NCBI RefSeq assembly: GCF_013304825.1
Contig: NZ_JAAWUO010000001.1
Location: 62,001 to 126,000, forward strand
DNA from: Blautia schinkii
Lineage (GTDB): Bacteria > Bacillota > Clostridia > Lachnospirales > Lachnospiraceae
Length of the DNA stretch: 64,000 nt
Direction: 5' to 3'
The notes below the pieces were generated by a model. It did not search any database. It had not been told where the DNA came from and saw only the letters and a list, made by a program, of their open reading frames with translations. The translations under genes were made by a program, and so were the position numbers. Position 1 is the stretch's first letter, and each line of letters starts with the position of its first letter. Shown in pieces: positions 1 through 7,375 of the stretch.

Positions 1-1244
1 AAGGCATCCTGTTCATTGATGAGATCAACTGTGTATCTGAAACACTAGCGCCGATGATGCTGCAGTTCCTTCAGGGAAAAACCTTCGGAAACCAGAAGGT
101 GCCGGAAGGCTGGGTGATCGTCACAGCAGGCAACCCGCCAGAATATAACAAATCCGTTCGGGAATTCGATGTGGTCACTCTGGACCGTATCAAGAAGATC
201 GATGTGGAGGCAGACTTTGATGTATGGAAGGAATACGCCTATCAGCAGGGAATTCATCCGGCGGTGATCTCCTATCTGGAGCTTCGCAGAAAAAATTTCT
301 ACAGGGTGGAGAATACTGTAGATGGAAAGATCTTTGCAACAGCCAGAGGCTGGGAGGATCTTTCCCGTCTGATCCAGGTTTATGAGATCCTTGGAAAAAC
401 CGTAGACCGTGAGGTAGTCAGCCAGTACATCCAGCACAGGATGATCGCAAAGGATTTCGCCAGCTATCTGGCTCTCTATTATAAGTACAGAACGGACTAT
501 AAAGTAGAGGACATCCTGAAAGGAAAGTGGGATTCCATTACTCTGGGCAAGATCCGCACGGCCTCCCTGGATGAGCATCTGAGCATTGTAAGCCTTCTCA
601 ACGGAAAGCTAAGCGAGCTTTTTACAGAATGCTGTCTTACTGATGCCTATCTCACGAAACTGTATGATTATATGGTGTACTTCAGAGAAAATCAGGATGG
701 CCTTACAGCAAAAAATCTCCTGGAAAAAGCAGAGGTGGATTTTGAAAAGGACAAAAAGAGTGAGCTTCTTACAAAACAGCAGGAGCGTATACAGAAACGT
801 GTTGTGTCATTCTTTGAAAATGCGTCCGGATCGAAATCAACCTCGGGATCAATTGGACCGGAATCAACCGGATCAGGTTCAGAGCTGGCAGGAGGCAGAA
901 GTGTTGCAGCAGAATCGGAGGATCCATCGTCAAACAGGAACTATGAGTTTGTCAAAGCCCTCTTTGAATCCGAAACCGAAGCCTACGAAAACCGAACTGA
1001 CGAGATATCTCTTACTCTTCAGAACGTCTTCGACTTTATGGAAGCGGCCTTTGGAGACAGCCAGGAAATGGTGGCATTTATCACAGAACTGAACGCCAAC
1101 TATTATAGTCTCTGGTTCATTCGGGAGAACGGTTCTGACCAGTATTACAGGCATAATAAAGGCCTTCTTTTTGATGACCGACAGAAAATGCTTCTGGGTC
1201 AGATGGAGGAAGTGGAAAATATTCTCAATAATGGAATAAAATAA
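1..1244 (+). CDS. MoxR-like AAA+ ATPase, C-terminal part (5' end outside window)
   Basis: The reading frame is already open at base 3, so the gene starts upstream of the window. The first visible residues form a Walker B motif (LFIDEIN), followed by the AAA+ sensor-1 region (VTAGNPPEYN) and an arginine-containing segment (TLDRIKKIDV), as in MoxR/AAA_5 chaperone-like ATPases. An alpha-helical lid follows. About 280 residues into the visible part there is a Ser/Gly-rich linker (NASGSKSTSGSIGPES) leading to a C-terminal helical domain without a recognised family. MoxR ATPases usually act on a von Willebrand factor A partner protein; none lies downstream, so a partner, if present, would be upstream. 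The next gene is a regulator with its own promoter. The family call is firm; the substrate is unknown. Confidence 0.8.
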   Translation, partial: GILFIDEINCVSETLAPMMLQFLQGKTFGNQKVPEGWVIVTAGNPPEYNKSVREFDVVTLDRIKKIDVEADFDVWKEYAYQQGIHPAVISYLELRRKNFYRVENTVDGKIFATARGWEDLSRLIQVYEILGKTVDREVVSQYIQHRMIAKDFASYLALYYKYRTDYKVEDILKGKWDSITLGKIRTASLDEHLSIVSLLNGKLSELFTECCLTDAYLTKLYDYMVYFRENQDGLTAKNLLEKAEVDFEKDKKSELLTKQQERIQKRVVSFFENASGSKSTSGSIGPESTGSGSELAGGRSVAAESEDPSSNRNYEFVKALFESETEAYENRTDEISLTLQNVFDFMEAAFGDSQEMVAFITELNANYYSLWFIRENGSDQYYRHNKGLLFDDRQKMLLGQMEEVENILNNGIK

Positions 1245-1250
1245 TATGTC

Positions 1251-1300
1251 TGACCAATTTGTTATTTACTATTGATTAAATTGGTGAATTATCGTATTAT
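1251..1300 (+). promoter_or_regulatory. Promoter of the GntR regulator gene with possible autoregulatory half-sites
   Basis: A sigma-A-like promoter is visible: TTGATT at 1272-1277 and TATTAT at 1295-1300 with a 17-bp spacer. It is flanked by an inverted pair, TGACCAATTT (1251-1260) and AAATTGGTGA (1278-1287). These contain the ACCAA/TTGGT halves also found in the operators upstream of 2574. Autoregulation by the encoded protein is an inference. The leader from about 1307 to 1496 holds no gene I can support. Confidence 0.5.
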
Positions 1301-1496
1301 ATTTACTATAAAGGTCCGGAAAATAGAGGGGGTAAATAGTCAAATTGCACAGACTACTCCAACGGCTGTGGAATAATTATCCGATGCAGGGCTGTATATC
1401 GACTGTGGACGGTAAATATCCACCTGTCTATATTCCGGGATTTTTATGTAATGAAAGGCAACACAATAATAAAGGAAGGCGGCCGAAACGGACGAC

Positions 1497-2231
1497 ATGT
1501 TTACAAAAATTACAGAAGAACGAGCATTTGACGGAATATTAGTGCAGATCATAGAAAATATCCGGCGGGGAGAACTGAAGCCAGGGGATACTTTACCTGC
1601 GGAACGTGTTATGGCAGAATCACTGGGAGTTTCCAGACCTGCTGTTCGTGAAGTCCTGCGGGCACTGGAACTGATGGGAATTGTCACAACGGTCCGCGGT
1701 GGAGCCAACTATATCACTGAGAATATGGATCAGTGGCTTTCTGCACCACTGGCCCTTCTTTTTCAGCTGAATAACAGCCATGTACAGCAGGTACAGGAGC
1801 TTCGTTCAGCACTGGAGCAGGAAGCAGCTCTTCTTGCAGCCGGGAATTGTACAGAGAAGGACGCATTAGATCTGCGTTCCATTTTGGCACAGCTGGAGAG
1901 TGCAGAGGATGAGAAAGCCCGTGCAGGTCTTGATAAGGAGCTTCATACGAAGATCGGCAGGATTGCAGGGAATCCTATGATCTATAATGTCCTGGATGCG
2001 GCAGCGCAGCTGACAGAGGAGATCATTTCCGGCACCCGAGCCTATATTATGCAGAAACATAATTCCGCTCTGGAGGTGGATGACCAGCACAGAAGGCTGG
2101 TGGAAGCTATTATTTCCGGAGATCGGAATCAGGCGGAGAAGCTGATGCGTGAACATATGGAAACTATTGAGAAATATATACTGGAGATCGCACAGCAGCG
2201 GGGAGAGAACAGCCTTGTATTTCATCGCTGA
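1497..2231 (+). CDS. GntR-family (FadR/FCD subfamily) transcriptional regulator
   Basis: 244 aa. The N-terminal winged helix (residues about 8-75; GELKPGDTLPAERVMAESLGVSRPAVREVL) is the classic GntR DNA-binding domain, and the wing TTVRGGANYI follows. Residues about 90-230 are an all-helical FCD ligand domain with the metal/acid-binding pattern (Asp/His residues in LDKELHTKIG and the EDHMETIEKY-like end, here REHMETIEKY). FCD regulators sense small carboxylates such as lactate, malate or gluconate and bind TNGTNNNACNA operators. Three such sites sit at the promoter immediately downstream, so this gene most likely represses the dehydrogenase/malic-enzyme operon. The ligand is unknown; malate or lactate is inferred from the neighbours. 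The ATG at 1497 is preceded by a purine-rich AAGGAAGG rather far upstream. Confidence 0.85.
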   Translation: MFTKITEERAFDGILVQIIENIRRGELKPGDTLPAERVMAESLGVSRPAVREVLRALELMGIVTTVRGGANYITENMDQWLSAPLALLFQLNNSHVQQVQELRSALEQEAALLAAGNCTEKDALDLRSILAQLESAEDEKARAGLDKELHTKIGRIAGNPMIYNVLDAAAQLTEEIISGTRAYIMQKHNSALEVDDQHRRLVEAIISGDRNQAEKLMREHMETIEKYILEIAQQRGENSLVFHR

Positions 2232-2278
2232 TCCATCTGAAAAAAATAAATAAAATTTCAGTAAAAATCCCGTTAATC

Positions 2279-2343
2279 TGGTAAGACCACTATTGATTTT
2301 GGTAAGACCGAGTGCTATAATAGGGACTGTATTGGTAATACCA
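2279..2343 (+). promoter_or_regulatory. Promoter with three FadR/GntR-type operator sites
   Basis: The promoter is TTGATT (2293-2298), 17-bp spacer, TATAAT (2316-2321). Three copies of the FCD-regulator operator TNGTNNNACNA surround it: TGGTAAGACCA (2279-2289), TGGTAAGACCG (2300-2310, last base deviates) and TGGTAATACCA (2333-2343). They lie upstream of -35, inside the spacer and just after the start site, with centres 21 and 33 bp apart, about two and three helical turns. This geometry fits repression by the adjacent GntR protein. Confidence 0.75.
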
Positions 2344-2381
2344 AAAAGTTTGATATTATGGCAGCATCCTGAAGGCTTCAT

Positions 2382-2471
2382 GAGACGAGACAACATGAGA
2401 CGAGACAGCATGAGATGAGACAACGTAAGACGAGACAGCACAAGTTGAGACAGCATAAGACGAGACAGCAC
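2382..2471 (+). repeat. 15-bp minisatellite, six units, in the 5' leader
   Basis: Six head-to-tail 15-mers starting at 2382, 2397, 2412, 2427, 2442 and 2457, with consensus RAGACGAGACAGCAY and one to four changes per unit. They lie between the operator-bearing promoter and the start codon at 2574. The frame of the downstream gene is open back to 2415 and would read the units as Arg-Gln-His-Lys-type pentapeptides, but no good ribosome binding site precedes that upstream ATG. It is not a CRISPR array: the units abut with no spacers. Confidence 0.9.
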
Positions 2472-2573
2472 AGGATGAAGGTTACTGTACCCCTGCAGTA
2501 TCATATAAATATGCTGCAGGCCACAGAGCGGGCAGTAACCTGCCGGAAATATCAGGAGAAAGGACTTGCGATT

Positions 2574-3704
2574 ATGGGATATGTAAAATGGAATTATGAC
2601 ACACTGAACCATTTCTGCGGAGATGTTTTCAAAGCGTTTGGCTTTTCTGAGGAAGAAGGAAATATCATTAAAGATGTTCTTCTGACTGCCGATCTGTATG
2701 GGATCGAGAGCCACGGAATGCAGAGGATGGTTCGTTACCATAAAGGAATCGAGAAGGGGACTATTCATCCCCAGGCGAAACCGGAAGTTGTTTTTGAGAC
2801 ACCGATTTCTGCTGTGATAGACGGACATAACGGAATGGGCCAGCTGATCAGCCATTTTGCCATGGAAAAGGCAATTGAGAAGGCAAAGACAACTGGTGTG
2901 GGAATCGTAAGTGTACGAAATTCCAACCATTTCGGTATTGCAGGATATTATGCGAACATGGCCTGCCATGAAGGCCTTCTTGGAATGGCATGTACCAACT
3001 CCGAGGCGATCATGGTACCGACTTTTGGAAGAAAGGCTATGCTGGGCTCCAACCCGATCGCAGTTTCCATGCCTGCAGATCCGTATCCGTTTTTCTTTGA
3101 CTGTTCCACAACAGTTGTAACCAGAGGTAAACTGGAAATGTATAATAAGATGGGCAAGCCTCTTCCGGATGGCTGGGCACTTGACAAAAACGGTCATGCC
3201 AGCAATAATGCACCGGATGTACTTGCAAACATCGTAGCCAAGAAGGGCGGCGGAATCATGCCTCTTGGTGGAAACGAGGAAGTCAGCGGAAGCCACAAGG
3301 GATATGGCTATGGAATGCTCTGTGAGCTGTTCAGCTCTATTCTTTCCATGGGCGTTACCTCCGACAAGTGCTGTACATTCCCGGATAAGACTGGTATCTG
3401 CCATGGATTTATGGCGATCAACCCGGCGGCATTCGGAGATCCGGATGCGATCCGTAAACATTTTTCAGAATACCTTGAGGCACTTCGGGAGAGTCCGAAG
3501 GCAGACGGTCAGGACAGAATCTATACACACGGCGAGAAAGAGGTAGCTGCTGAAAAAGACAGAAAAGAGAATGGCATTCCGGTCAACGACAATACCATGG
3601 TAGAGCTTGCTGATCTCTGCAGTTATCTGAAGCTTGATTTTGGCTCTTATTTTGAAGGCTATGAGCTTCCGAAGGACAGTAAATTCTTCAATGGTAATTA
3701 TTAA
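2574..3704 (+). CDS. Ldh_2-family malate/L-lactate (or ureidoglycolate-type) dehydrogenase
   Basis: 376 aa, the usual length for the Ldh_2 (YlbC/AllD/MdhII) family of NAD(P)-dependent 2-hydroxyacid oxidoreductases, unrelated to classical LDH/MDH. Family hallmarks: ESHGMQRMVRY near residue 45, the VRNSNHFGIAGYY block with the catalytic His around residue 120, the ACTNSEAIMVPTFGRKAMLGSNPIA cofactor region around 140-165 (split here as ACTNSEAIMVP and GRKAMLGSNPI), and GSHKGYGYGM near 245. The ATG at 2574 is chosen over the upstream in-frame ATG at 2415 because AGGAGAAAGG precedes it and the family begins there. With malic enzyme next door, malate to oxaloacetate is the most likely reaction; lactate or ureidoglycolate cannot be excluded. 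About 120 residues near the C-terminus are rich in charged residues. Confidence 0.85.
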   Translation: MGYVKWNYDTLNHFCGDVFKAFGFSEEEGNIIKDVLLTADLYGIESHGMQRMVRYHKGIEKGTIHPQAKPEVVFETPISAVIDGHNGMGQLISHFAMEKAIEKAKTTGVGIVSVRNSNHFGIAGYYANMACHEGLLGMACTNSEAIMVPTFGRKAMLGSNPIAVSMPADPYPFFFDCSTTVVTRGKLEMYNKMGKPLPDGWALDKNGHASNNAPDVLANIVAKKGGGIMPLGGNEEVSGSHKGYGYGMLCELFSSILSMGVTSDKCCTFPDKTGICHGFMAINPAAFGDPDAIRKHFSEYLEALRESPKADGQDRIYTHGEKEVAAEKDRKENGIPVNDNTMVELADLCSYLKLDFGSYFEGYELPKDSKFFNGNY

Positions 3705-3760
3705 TTTAGGTAATCCTTTTGAAATGAAATATACCATAATTATCCAAGGAGGAAAAGAAA

Positions 3761-4936
3761 ATGGATTATGCAAAAGAGTCATTAAGACTGCACGGAGATT
3801 GGAAAGGTAAGATTGAGGTTGTTACAAGAGTACCGGTTGAGAATAAAGACGACCTTTCTCTTGCATATACACCAGGTGTAGCTCAGCCTTGCCTTGAGAT
3901 CCAGAAAGATATCAATAAATCCTACGAGCTTACAAGAAGATGGAATATGTGTCTTGTTGTAACAGACGGTTCTGCAGTTCTTGGTCTTGGTGATATCGGA
4001 CCGGAAGCCGGTATGCCTGTAATGGAAGGTAAATGTGTACTTTTCAAGGCATTCGGTGATGTAGACGCATTCCCGCTTTGCATTAAGAGCCATGATGTAG
4101 ACGAGATCGTAAATACTATTTATATGATCTCCGGATCCTTCGGTGGTGTAAACCTTGAGGATATCTCTGCTCCAAGATGCTTCGAGATCGAGAAAAAACT
4201 GAAAGAGAAATGTGATATTCCGATCTTCCATGATGACCAGCACGGAACTGCAGTTATCACACTTGCAGGTCTGACAAACGCTCTGAAGGTTGTCGGAAAG
4301 AAGAAAGAGGATGTTCGTATCGTTATGAACGGTGCAGGTGCAGCTGCTATTTCCATCTGCAGACTTCTTCTGAAAGCAGGCTTTAAGGATGTTACACTCT
4401 GCGACAGAAAGGGTGCTATCTATGAGGGACGTACAGAAGGAATGAACCCGGTTAAGGAAGAGATGAGCAAGCTCACAAACCTTCAGAAGAAACAGGGCAC
4501 TCTTGCAGAGATGCTGGTTGGTGCTGATGTATTTATCGGCGTTTCCGCTCCTGGAGCAGTTACAACAGAGATGGTTAAGACAATGAACAAGGATGCCATC
4601 ATCTTTGCATGCGCAAACCCGATACCGGAGATTTTCCCGGATGACGCAAAAGCAGGCGGAGCAAAGGTTATCTCCACAGGAAGAAGTGACTTCCCGAACC
4701 AGATCAATAACGTTCTTGCATTCCCTGGAATCTTCCGTGGTGCATTCGATGTAAGAGCAAGTGATATCAACGATGAGATGAAGATCGCAGCTTCCAAAGC
4801 ACTTGCAGATCTGATTACAGATGAGGAGCTTTCTCCTGAGTACATCATCCCGAAGGCATTCGACAAGAGAGTCGGACCGGCTGTAGCAAAAGCTGTAGCT
4901 GAAGCTGCAAAAGCAACAGGCGTAGCACGTATCTGA
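3761..4936 (+). CDS. NAD(P)-dependent malic enzyme
   Basis: 391 aa, the short bacterial malic enzyme form. It oxidatively decarboxylates L-malate to pyruvate. Visible motifs are the N-terminal SLAYTPGVAQPC block, the catalytic Tyr/Lys region (VVTDGSAVLGLGDIGPEAG), the metal-binding FHDDQHGTAVI around residue 155, and a Rossmann fold at RIVMNGAGAAAI around 187. A strong AAGGAGG precedes the ATG. It follows the Ldh_2 dehydrogenase by 56 bp and ends at a clear terminator, so the two form an operon handling malate/oxaloacetate/pyruvate under the FadR-type regulator. It could be maeB-like or mleA-like; the cofactor preference cannot be read from sequence alone. Confidence 0.93.
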   Translation: MDYAKESLRLHGDWKGKIEVVTRVPVENKDDLSLAYTPGVAQPCLEIQKDINKSYELTRRWNMCLVVTDGSAVLGLGDIGPEAGMPVMEGKCVLFKAFGDVDAFPLCIKSHDVDEIVNTIYMISGSFGGVNLEDISAPRCFEIEKKLKEKCDIPIFHDDQHGTAVITLAGLTNALKVVGKKKEDVRIVMNGAGAAAISICRLLLKAGFKDVTLCDRKGAIYEGRTEGMNPVKEEMSKLTNLQKKQGTLAEMLVGADVFIGVSAPGAVTTEMVKTMNKDAIIFACANPIPEIFPDDAKAGGAKVISTGRSDFPNQINNVLAFPGIFRGAFDVRASDINDEMKIAASKALADLITDEELSPEYIIPKAFDKRVGPAVAKAVAEAAKATGVARI

Positions 4937-4987
4937 TTTTAAACGCCTGATACAAACCAAAACAGCCCTTCATTAAGAAAATATATC

Positions 4988-5026
4988 AGACACCCGTACT
5001 CTGTAACCCGGTACGGGTGTCTTTTT
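4988..5026 (+). terminator. Intrinsic terminator after malic enzyme
   Basis: A 12-bp perfect stem, AGACACCCGTAC (4988-4999) with GTACGGGTGTCT (5011-5022), followed by a T run to 5026. It closes the dehydrogenase/malic-enzyme operon. Confidence 0.93.
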
Positions 5027-5051
5027 GCTGCCGGGAAGGTGGTATTACCCT

Positions 5052-5080
5052 TTGACAAATGTCTCTCCAGTGAGTACAAT
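5052..5080 (+). promoter_or_regulatory. Consensus-like promoter for hisC
   Basis: TTGACA (5052-5057), 17-bp spacer, TACAAT (5075-5080). It lies just after the terminator and 46 bp before the hisC start codon. Confidence 0.85.
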
Positions 5081-5126
5081 AGCAAAGAGTGAGACGAACA
5101 ATAACTGATAGGAGGTCTAAGCCAGC

Positions 5127-6182
5127 ATGAAACCATGGGAAGCAAATATACGAAAAGTCGTGCCGTATACTCCAGGTGAACAGCCAAATGAGAGCGGTAT
5201 GATCAAACTGAATACAAATGAGAATCCATATTCACCGGCACCAGGCGTAGAGAAGGCTCTTGAGAACCTTGATACAGATACGCTGAGACTTTATCCGGAT
5301 CCGACAGCAGGAGACCTTGTACACAGTATTGCCGGATTTTACGGGCTGAAAGATGAGCAGGTATTCACAGGTGTTGGTTCAGACGATGTTCTGGCCATGT
5401 GTTTCCTGACATTTTTTAATTCGGAAAAGCCGATTCTGTTTCCGGATATTACATACTCATTTTATGATGTATGGGCAGAGCTTTTTCGTATTCCTTATGA
5501 GCGTCTGGCATTGGATGAGGAGTTTCATATCCGTAAGGAAGACTACCTGCGTGAGAATGGCGGAATCGTATTTCCGAATCCAAATGCACCGACAGGTGTA
5601 GAGATGCCGCTTTCTGAGATTGAGGAAATCGTGGCAAAAAATCCGGAAAGTATCGTGATCGTAGATGAGGCCTATGTGGATTTTGGTTCTGTATCCGCAC
5701 TTCCTCTGATTGAGAAGTATGATAATCTTCTTGTTGTGCAGACCTTTTCCAAGTCCAGATCTCTTGCAGGAATGCGTATTGGATATGCATTCGGAAATCC
5801 GGAGCTGATCAGGTATCTGAATGATGTGAAGTATTCTTTCAACTCCTACACAATGGACCGCACTACTATTGCAGCAGGTGTGGCATCTATGGAAGATAAG
5901 GCATATTTTGAGGAGAGCTGCAATAAGATCATTGCAACAAGAGAATGGACAAAAACAGAACTTAAGAAGCTTGGTTTTTCTTTCCAGGATTCCAAGGCGA
6001 ATTTTATCTTTGCCACACATGAGAGCTGTCCTGCAAAAGAGCTCTTTGAAGCTCTCAGAGAGAAACATATCTATGTGAGATATTTTCCGAAGGACAGAAT
6101 CGACAACCATCTCCGTATTACCATCGGTACCGATGAGGAGATGAAGAAACTGATCGAGTTTCTGACAGAATATCTGAAATAA
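5127..6182 (+). CDS. hisC: Histidinol-phosphate aminotransferase-like PLP enzyme
   Basis: 351 aa class I/II aminotransferase of the HisC/CobD branch. It starts with the substrate-phosphate contacting segment (KLNTNENPYSP), has the FPNPNAPTG motif that binds the PLP ring, the VDEAYVDF Asp/Tyr pair, and the PLP lysine in TFSKSRSLAGMRIGY around residue 214; the C-terminal RITIGTDEE carries the substrate carboxylate arginine. Role: histidinol-phosphate to imidazole-acetol-phosphate exchange with 2-oxoglutarate/glutamate. No other his genes are nearby, so a broader aromatic or other amino-acid transaminase role is possible. AGGAGG lies 11 bp upstream. It is co-transcribed with the small membrane protein 12 bp downstream. 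Confidence 0.85.
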   Translation: MKPWEANIRKVVPYTPGEQPNESGMIKLNTNENPYSPAPGVEKALENLDTDTLRLYPDPTAGDLVHSIAGFYGLKDEQVFTGVGSDDVLAMCFLTFFNSEKPILFPDITYSFYDVWAELFRIPYERLALDEEFHIRKEDYLRENGGIVFPNPNAPTGVEMPLSEIEEIVAKNPESIVIVDEAYVDFGSVSALPLIEKYDNLLVVQTFSKSRSLAGMRIGYAFGNPELIRYLNDVKYSFNSYTMDRTTIAAGVASMEDKAYFEESCNKIIATREWTKTELKKLGFSFQDSKANFIFATHESCPAKELFEALREKHIYVRYFPKDRIDNHLRITIGTDEEMKKLIEFLTEYLK

Positions 6183-6194
6183 GAAGGAGGTACT

Positions 6195-6695
6195 ATGGAA
6201 GTACTTGTACAGTGGTTTTCAACCCACCTTTCACAGTTTATTTCTCCGGAGGGTGCGGTGTTCATCATTTCCATGATCCCGATCCTGGAGCTTCGAGGCG
6301 GTCTTCTGGCTGCATCACTTCTGAAGATTCCGGCTGTAAAGGCGATCCCGATCTGTATTGCGGGAAATATTATTCCGATCCCGTTTATTCTGCTTTTTAT
6401 CAGGCAGATATTTAAATGGTTAAAAAAGACGAAGCTTTTCAGAGGTCTGATCGTTAAGCTGGAGAACAGAGCTATGGGAAAAAGTGATCAGATCAAGAGA
6501 TATGAATTCCTTGGGCTTCTGTTGTTCGTAGGAATCCCGTTGCCGGGTACAGGCGCCTGGACAGGATCTCTGATCGCATCTCTTCTCGAGGTGGATATCA
6601 AGAAATCATCTATCGCTATCTTTTGCGGCCTGGTGATGGCAACTGTTATCATGTATGTTGTTTCCTATGGAATTGTGGGAAATGTGGTACATTAA
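6195..6695 (+). CDS. Small multidrug export-family membrane protein (COG2426)
   Basis: 166 aa with at least four hydrophobic segments (about 18-35, 48-70, 108-125, 138-160). The family signature is the SMIPILELRGGLLAA motif near residue 25 and LLLFVGIPLPGTGAWTGSL near 110. These proteins were named small multidrug exporters from early annotation, but transport has been little tested. It sits 12 bp behind hisC with AAGGAGG in the gap, so the two are co-transcribed. Function unknown in practice; membrane location is firm. Confidence 0.8.
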   Translation: MEVLVQWFSTHLSQFISPEGAVFIISMIPILELRGGLLAASLLKIPAVKAIPICIAGNIIPIPFILLFIRQIFKWLKKTKLFRGLIVKLENRAMGKSDQIKRYEFLGLLLFVGIPLPGTGAWTGSLIASLLEVDIKKSSIAIFCGLVMATVIMYVVSYGIVGNVVH

Positions 6696-6706
6696 CTGAA
6701 TCAAGG

Positions 6707-6804
6707 AAGTCCCCTGCTTCAATTGCGAGGAGCAATAAGCAGTGGGTGGGACTTACTTGTATCAGGAGGGGTACAAGCCCCTCCTGATAAACTGCGGAGC
6801 AGTT
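6707..6804. repeat. Chain of three intergenic hairpins
   Basis: Three adjoining inverted repeats. (1) AAGTCCC-CTGCTT / AAGCAG...GGGACTT with inner ATTGC/GCAAT, 6707-6754. (2) A perfect 12-bp stem, TATCAGGAGGGG (6760-6771) and CCCCTCCTGATA (6778-6789). (3) AACTGC-GGA-GCAGTT (6790-6804). None is followed by a T run on the + strand, so they are not ordinary terminators. The third hairpin begins the longer dispersed repeat at 6786. Confidence 0.8.
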
Positions 6805-6862
6805 ATTCGGTTATGAGCAAGTAGCGAAAGCGGATTGCGAATATCCGATTGACTGAAAGCAG
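6786..6862. repeat. Dispersed intergenic repeat, copy 1
   Basis: About 77 bp beginning GATAAACTG and ending with CAG, similar by eye over its whole length to 33310-33387 (shared blocks GATAAACTG, AGCAG, TATTCGGT, GCGGA, GAATATC, TGACTG). Roughly three quarters of positions match. No ORF spans it. The remaining gene-free sequence in 6696-7375 holds the terminator at 6930 and the rho promoter; nothing else is recognised. Confidence 0.65.
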
Positions 6863-6929
6863 AAATGTGACAGATTATATTCATAAGTATGTGGCAGAGC
6901 GGAATATAAAATTCCCGCCTATGAAAGAT

Positions 6930-6972
6930 CCCCTGCATGTTGGCTATATGAGCTGACAGCAGGGGAGTTTTT
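6930..6972 (+). terminator. Intrinsic terminator downstream of the hisC operon
   Basis: CCCCTGC (6930-6936) pairs with GCAGGGG (6959-6965), extended by TGTTGGC/GCTGACA with two wobble pairs, and is followed by AGTTTTT. It lies 235 bp after the exporter gene, so the preceding hairpin region would be transcribed as a 3' UTR unless an earlier stop exists. Confidence 0.7.
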
Positions 6973-7232
6973 GACATATAAGTAAAATTTCTAAAATTTC
7001 CAGGTGTCTCCCTCAAAAGAGATAGCTTTCGTGACCAAGCCTTTTGTACGGATATATACATCGATCCAGGCATGCCTGATATCTCCGGAATAGCCTATCT
7101 CCTGTTTACAGAGCGATTTTCGCTGCTTTTTATAGAAAACAGTATAGCAGATTATGGAAAAAAAGACAGAAACCTTGCAATGAATGGTAACAGAAAACCC
7201 GAGAATGGCGAAAAAATGTCGATAAATATTTC

Positions 7233-7262
7233 TTGCAATAGAAACAGTAAGGCGTGTATAAT
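7233..7262 (+). promoter_or_regulatory. Promoter of rho
   Basis: TTGCAA (7233-7238), 18-bp spacer, TATAAT (7257-7262). The leader to 7375 is about 105 nt and contains a small GCAGCC/GGCTGC hairpin near 7303-7320. Confidence 0.65.
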
Positions 7263-7375
7263 TAAAACTAAGCGAAAAACATGCTTCATTCAAAAAAACG
7301 TGCAGCCATGTCAGGCTGCATCTGATTCCATTTATAAATTACAATTTATAAGATTTAAGAATAGAGGATTTATTT

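Noticed and set aside
1345-1542. 65-codon ORF upstream of and overlapping the GntR gene
   Set aside because: No ribosome binding site, no family resemblance, and it overlaps the regulator's start in another frame.
2382-2471. CRISPR-like repeat
   Set aside because: Units abut without spacers and are 15 bp; it is a minisatellite.
1866-3461. 531-codon minus-strand ORF spanning two genes
   Set aside because: It runs antisense to the regulator and dehydrogenase genes, has Cys/His/Ser/Leu-rich shadow composition and no ribosome binding site.
3782-4960. 392-codon minus-strand ORF opposite malic enzyme
   Set aside because: Mirror frame of a well-conserved gene; Cys/Ser-rich composition typical of antisense translation.
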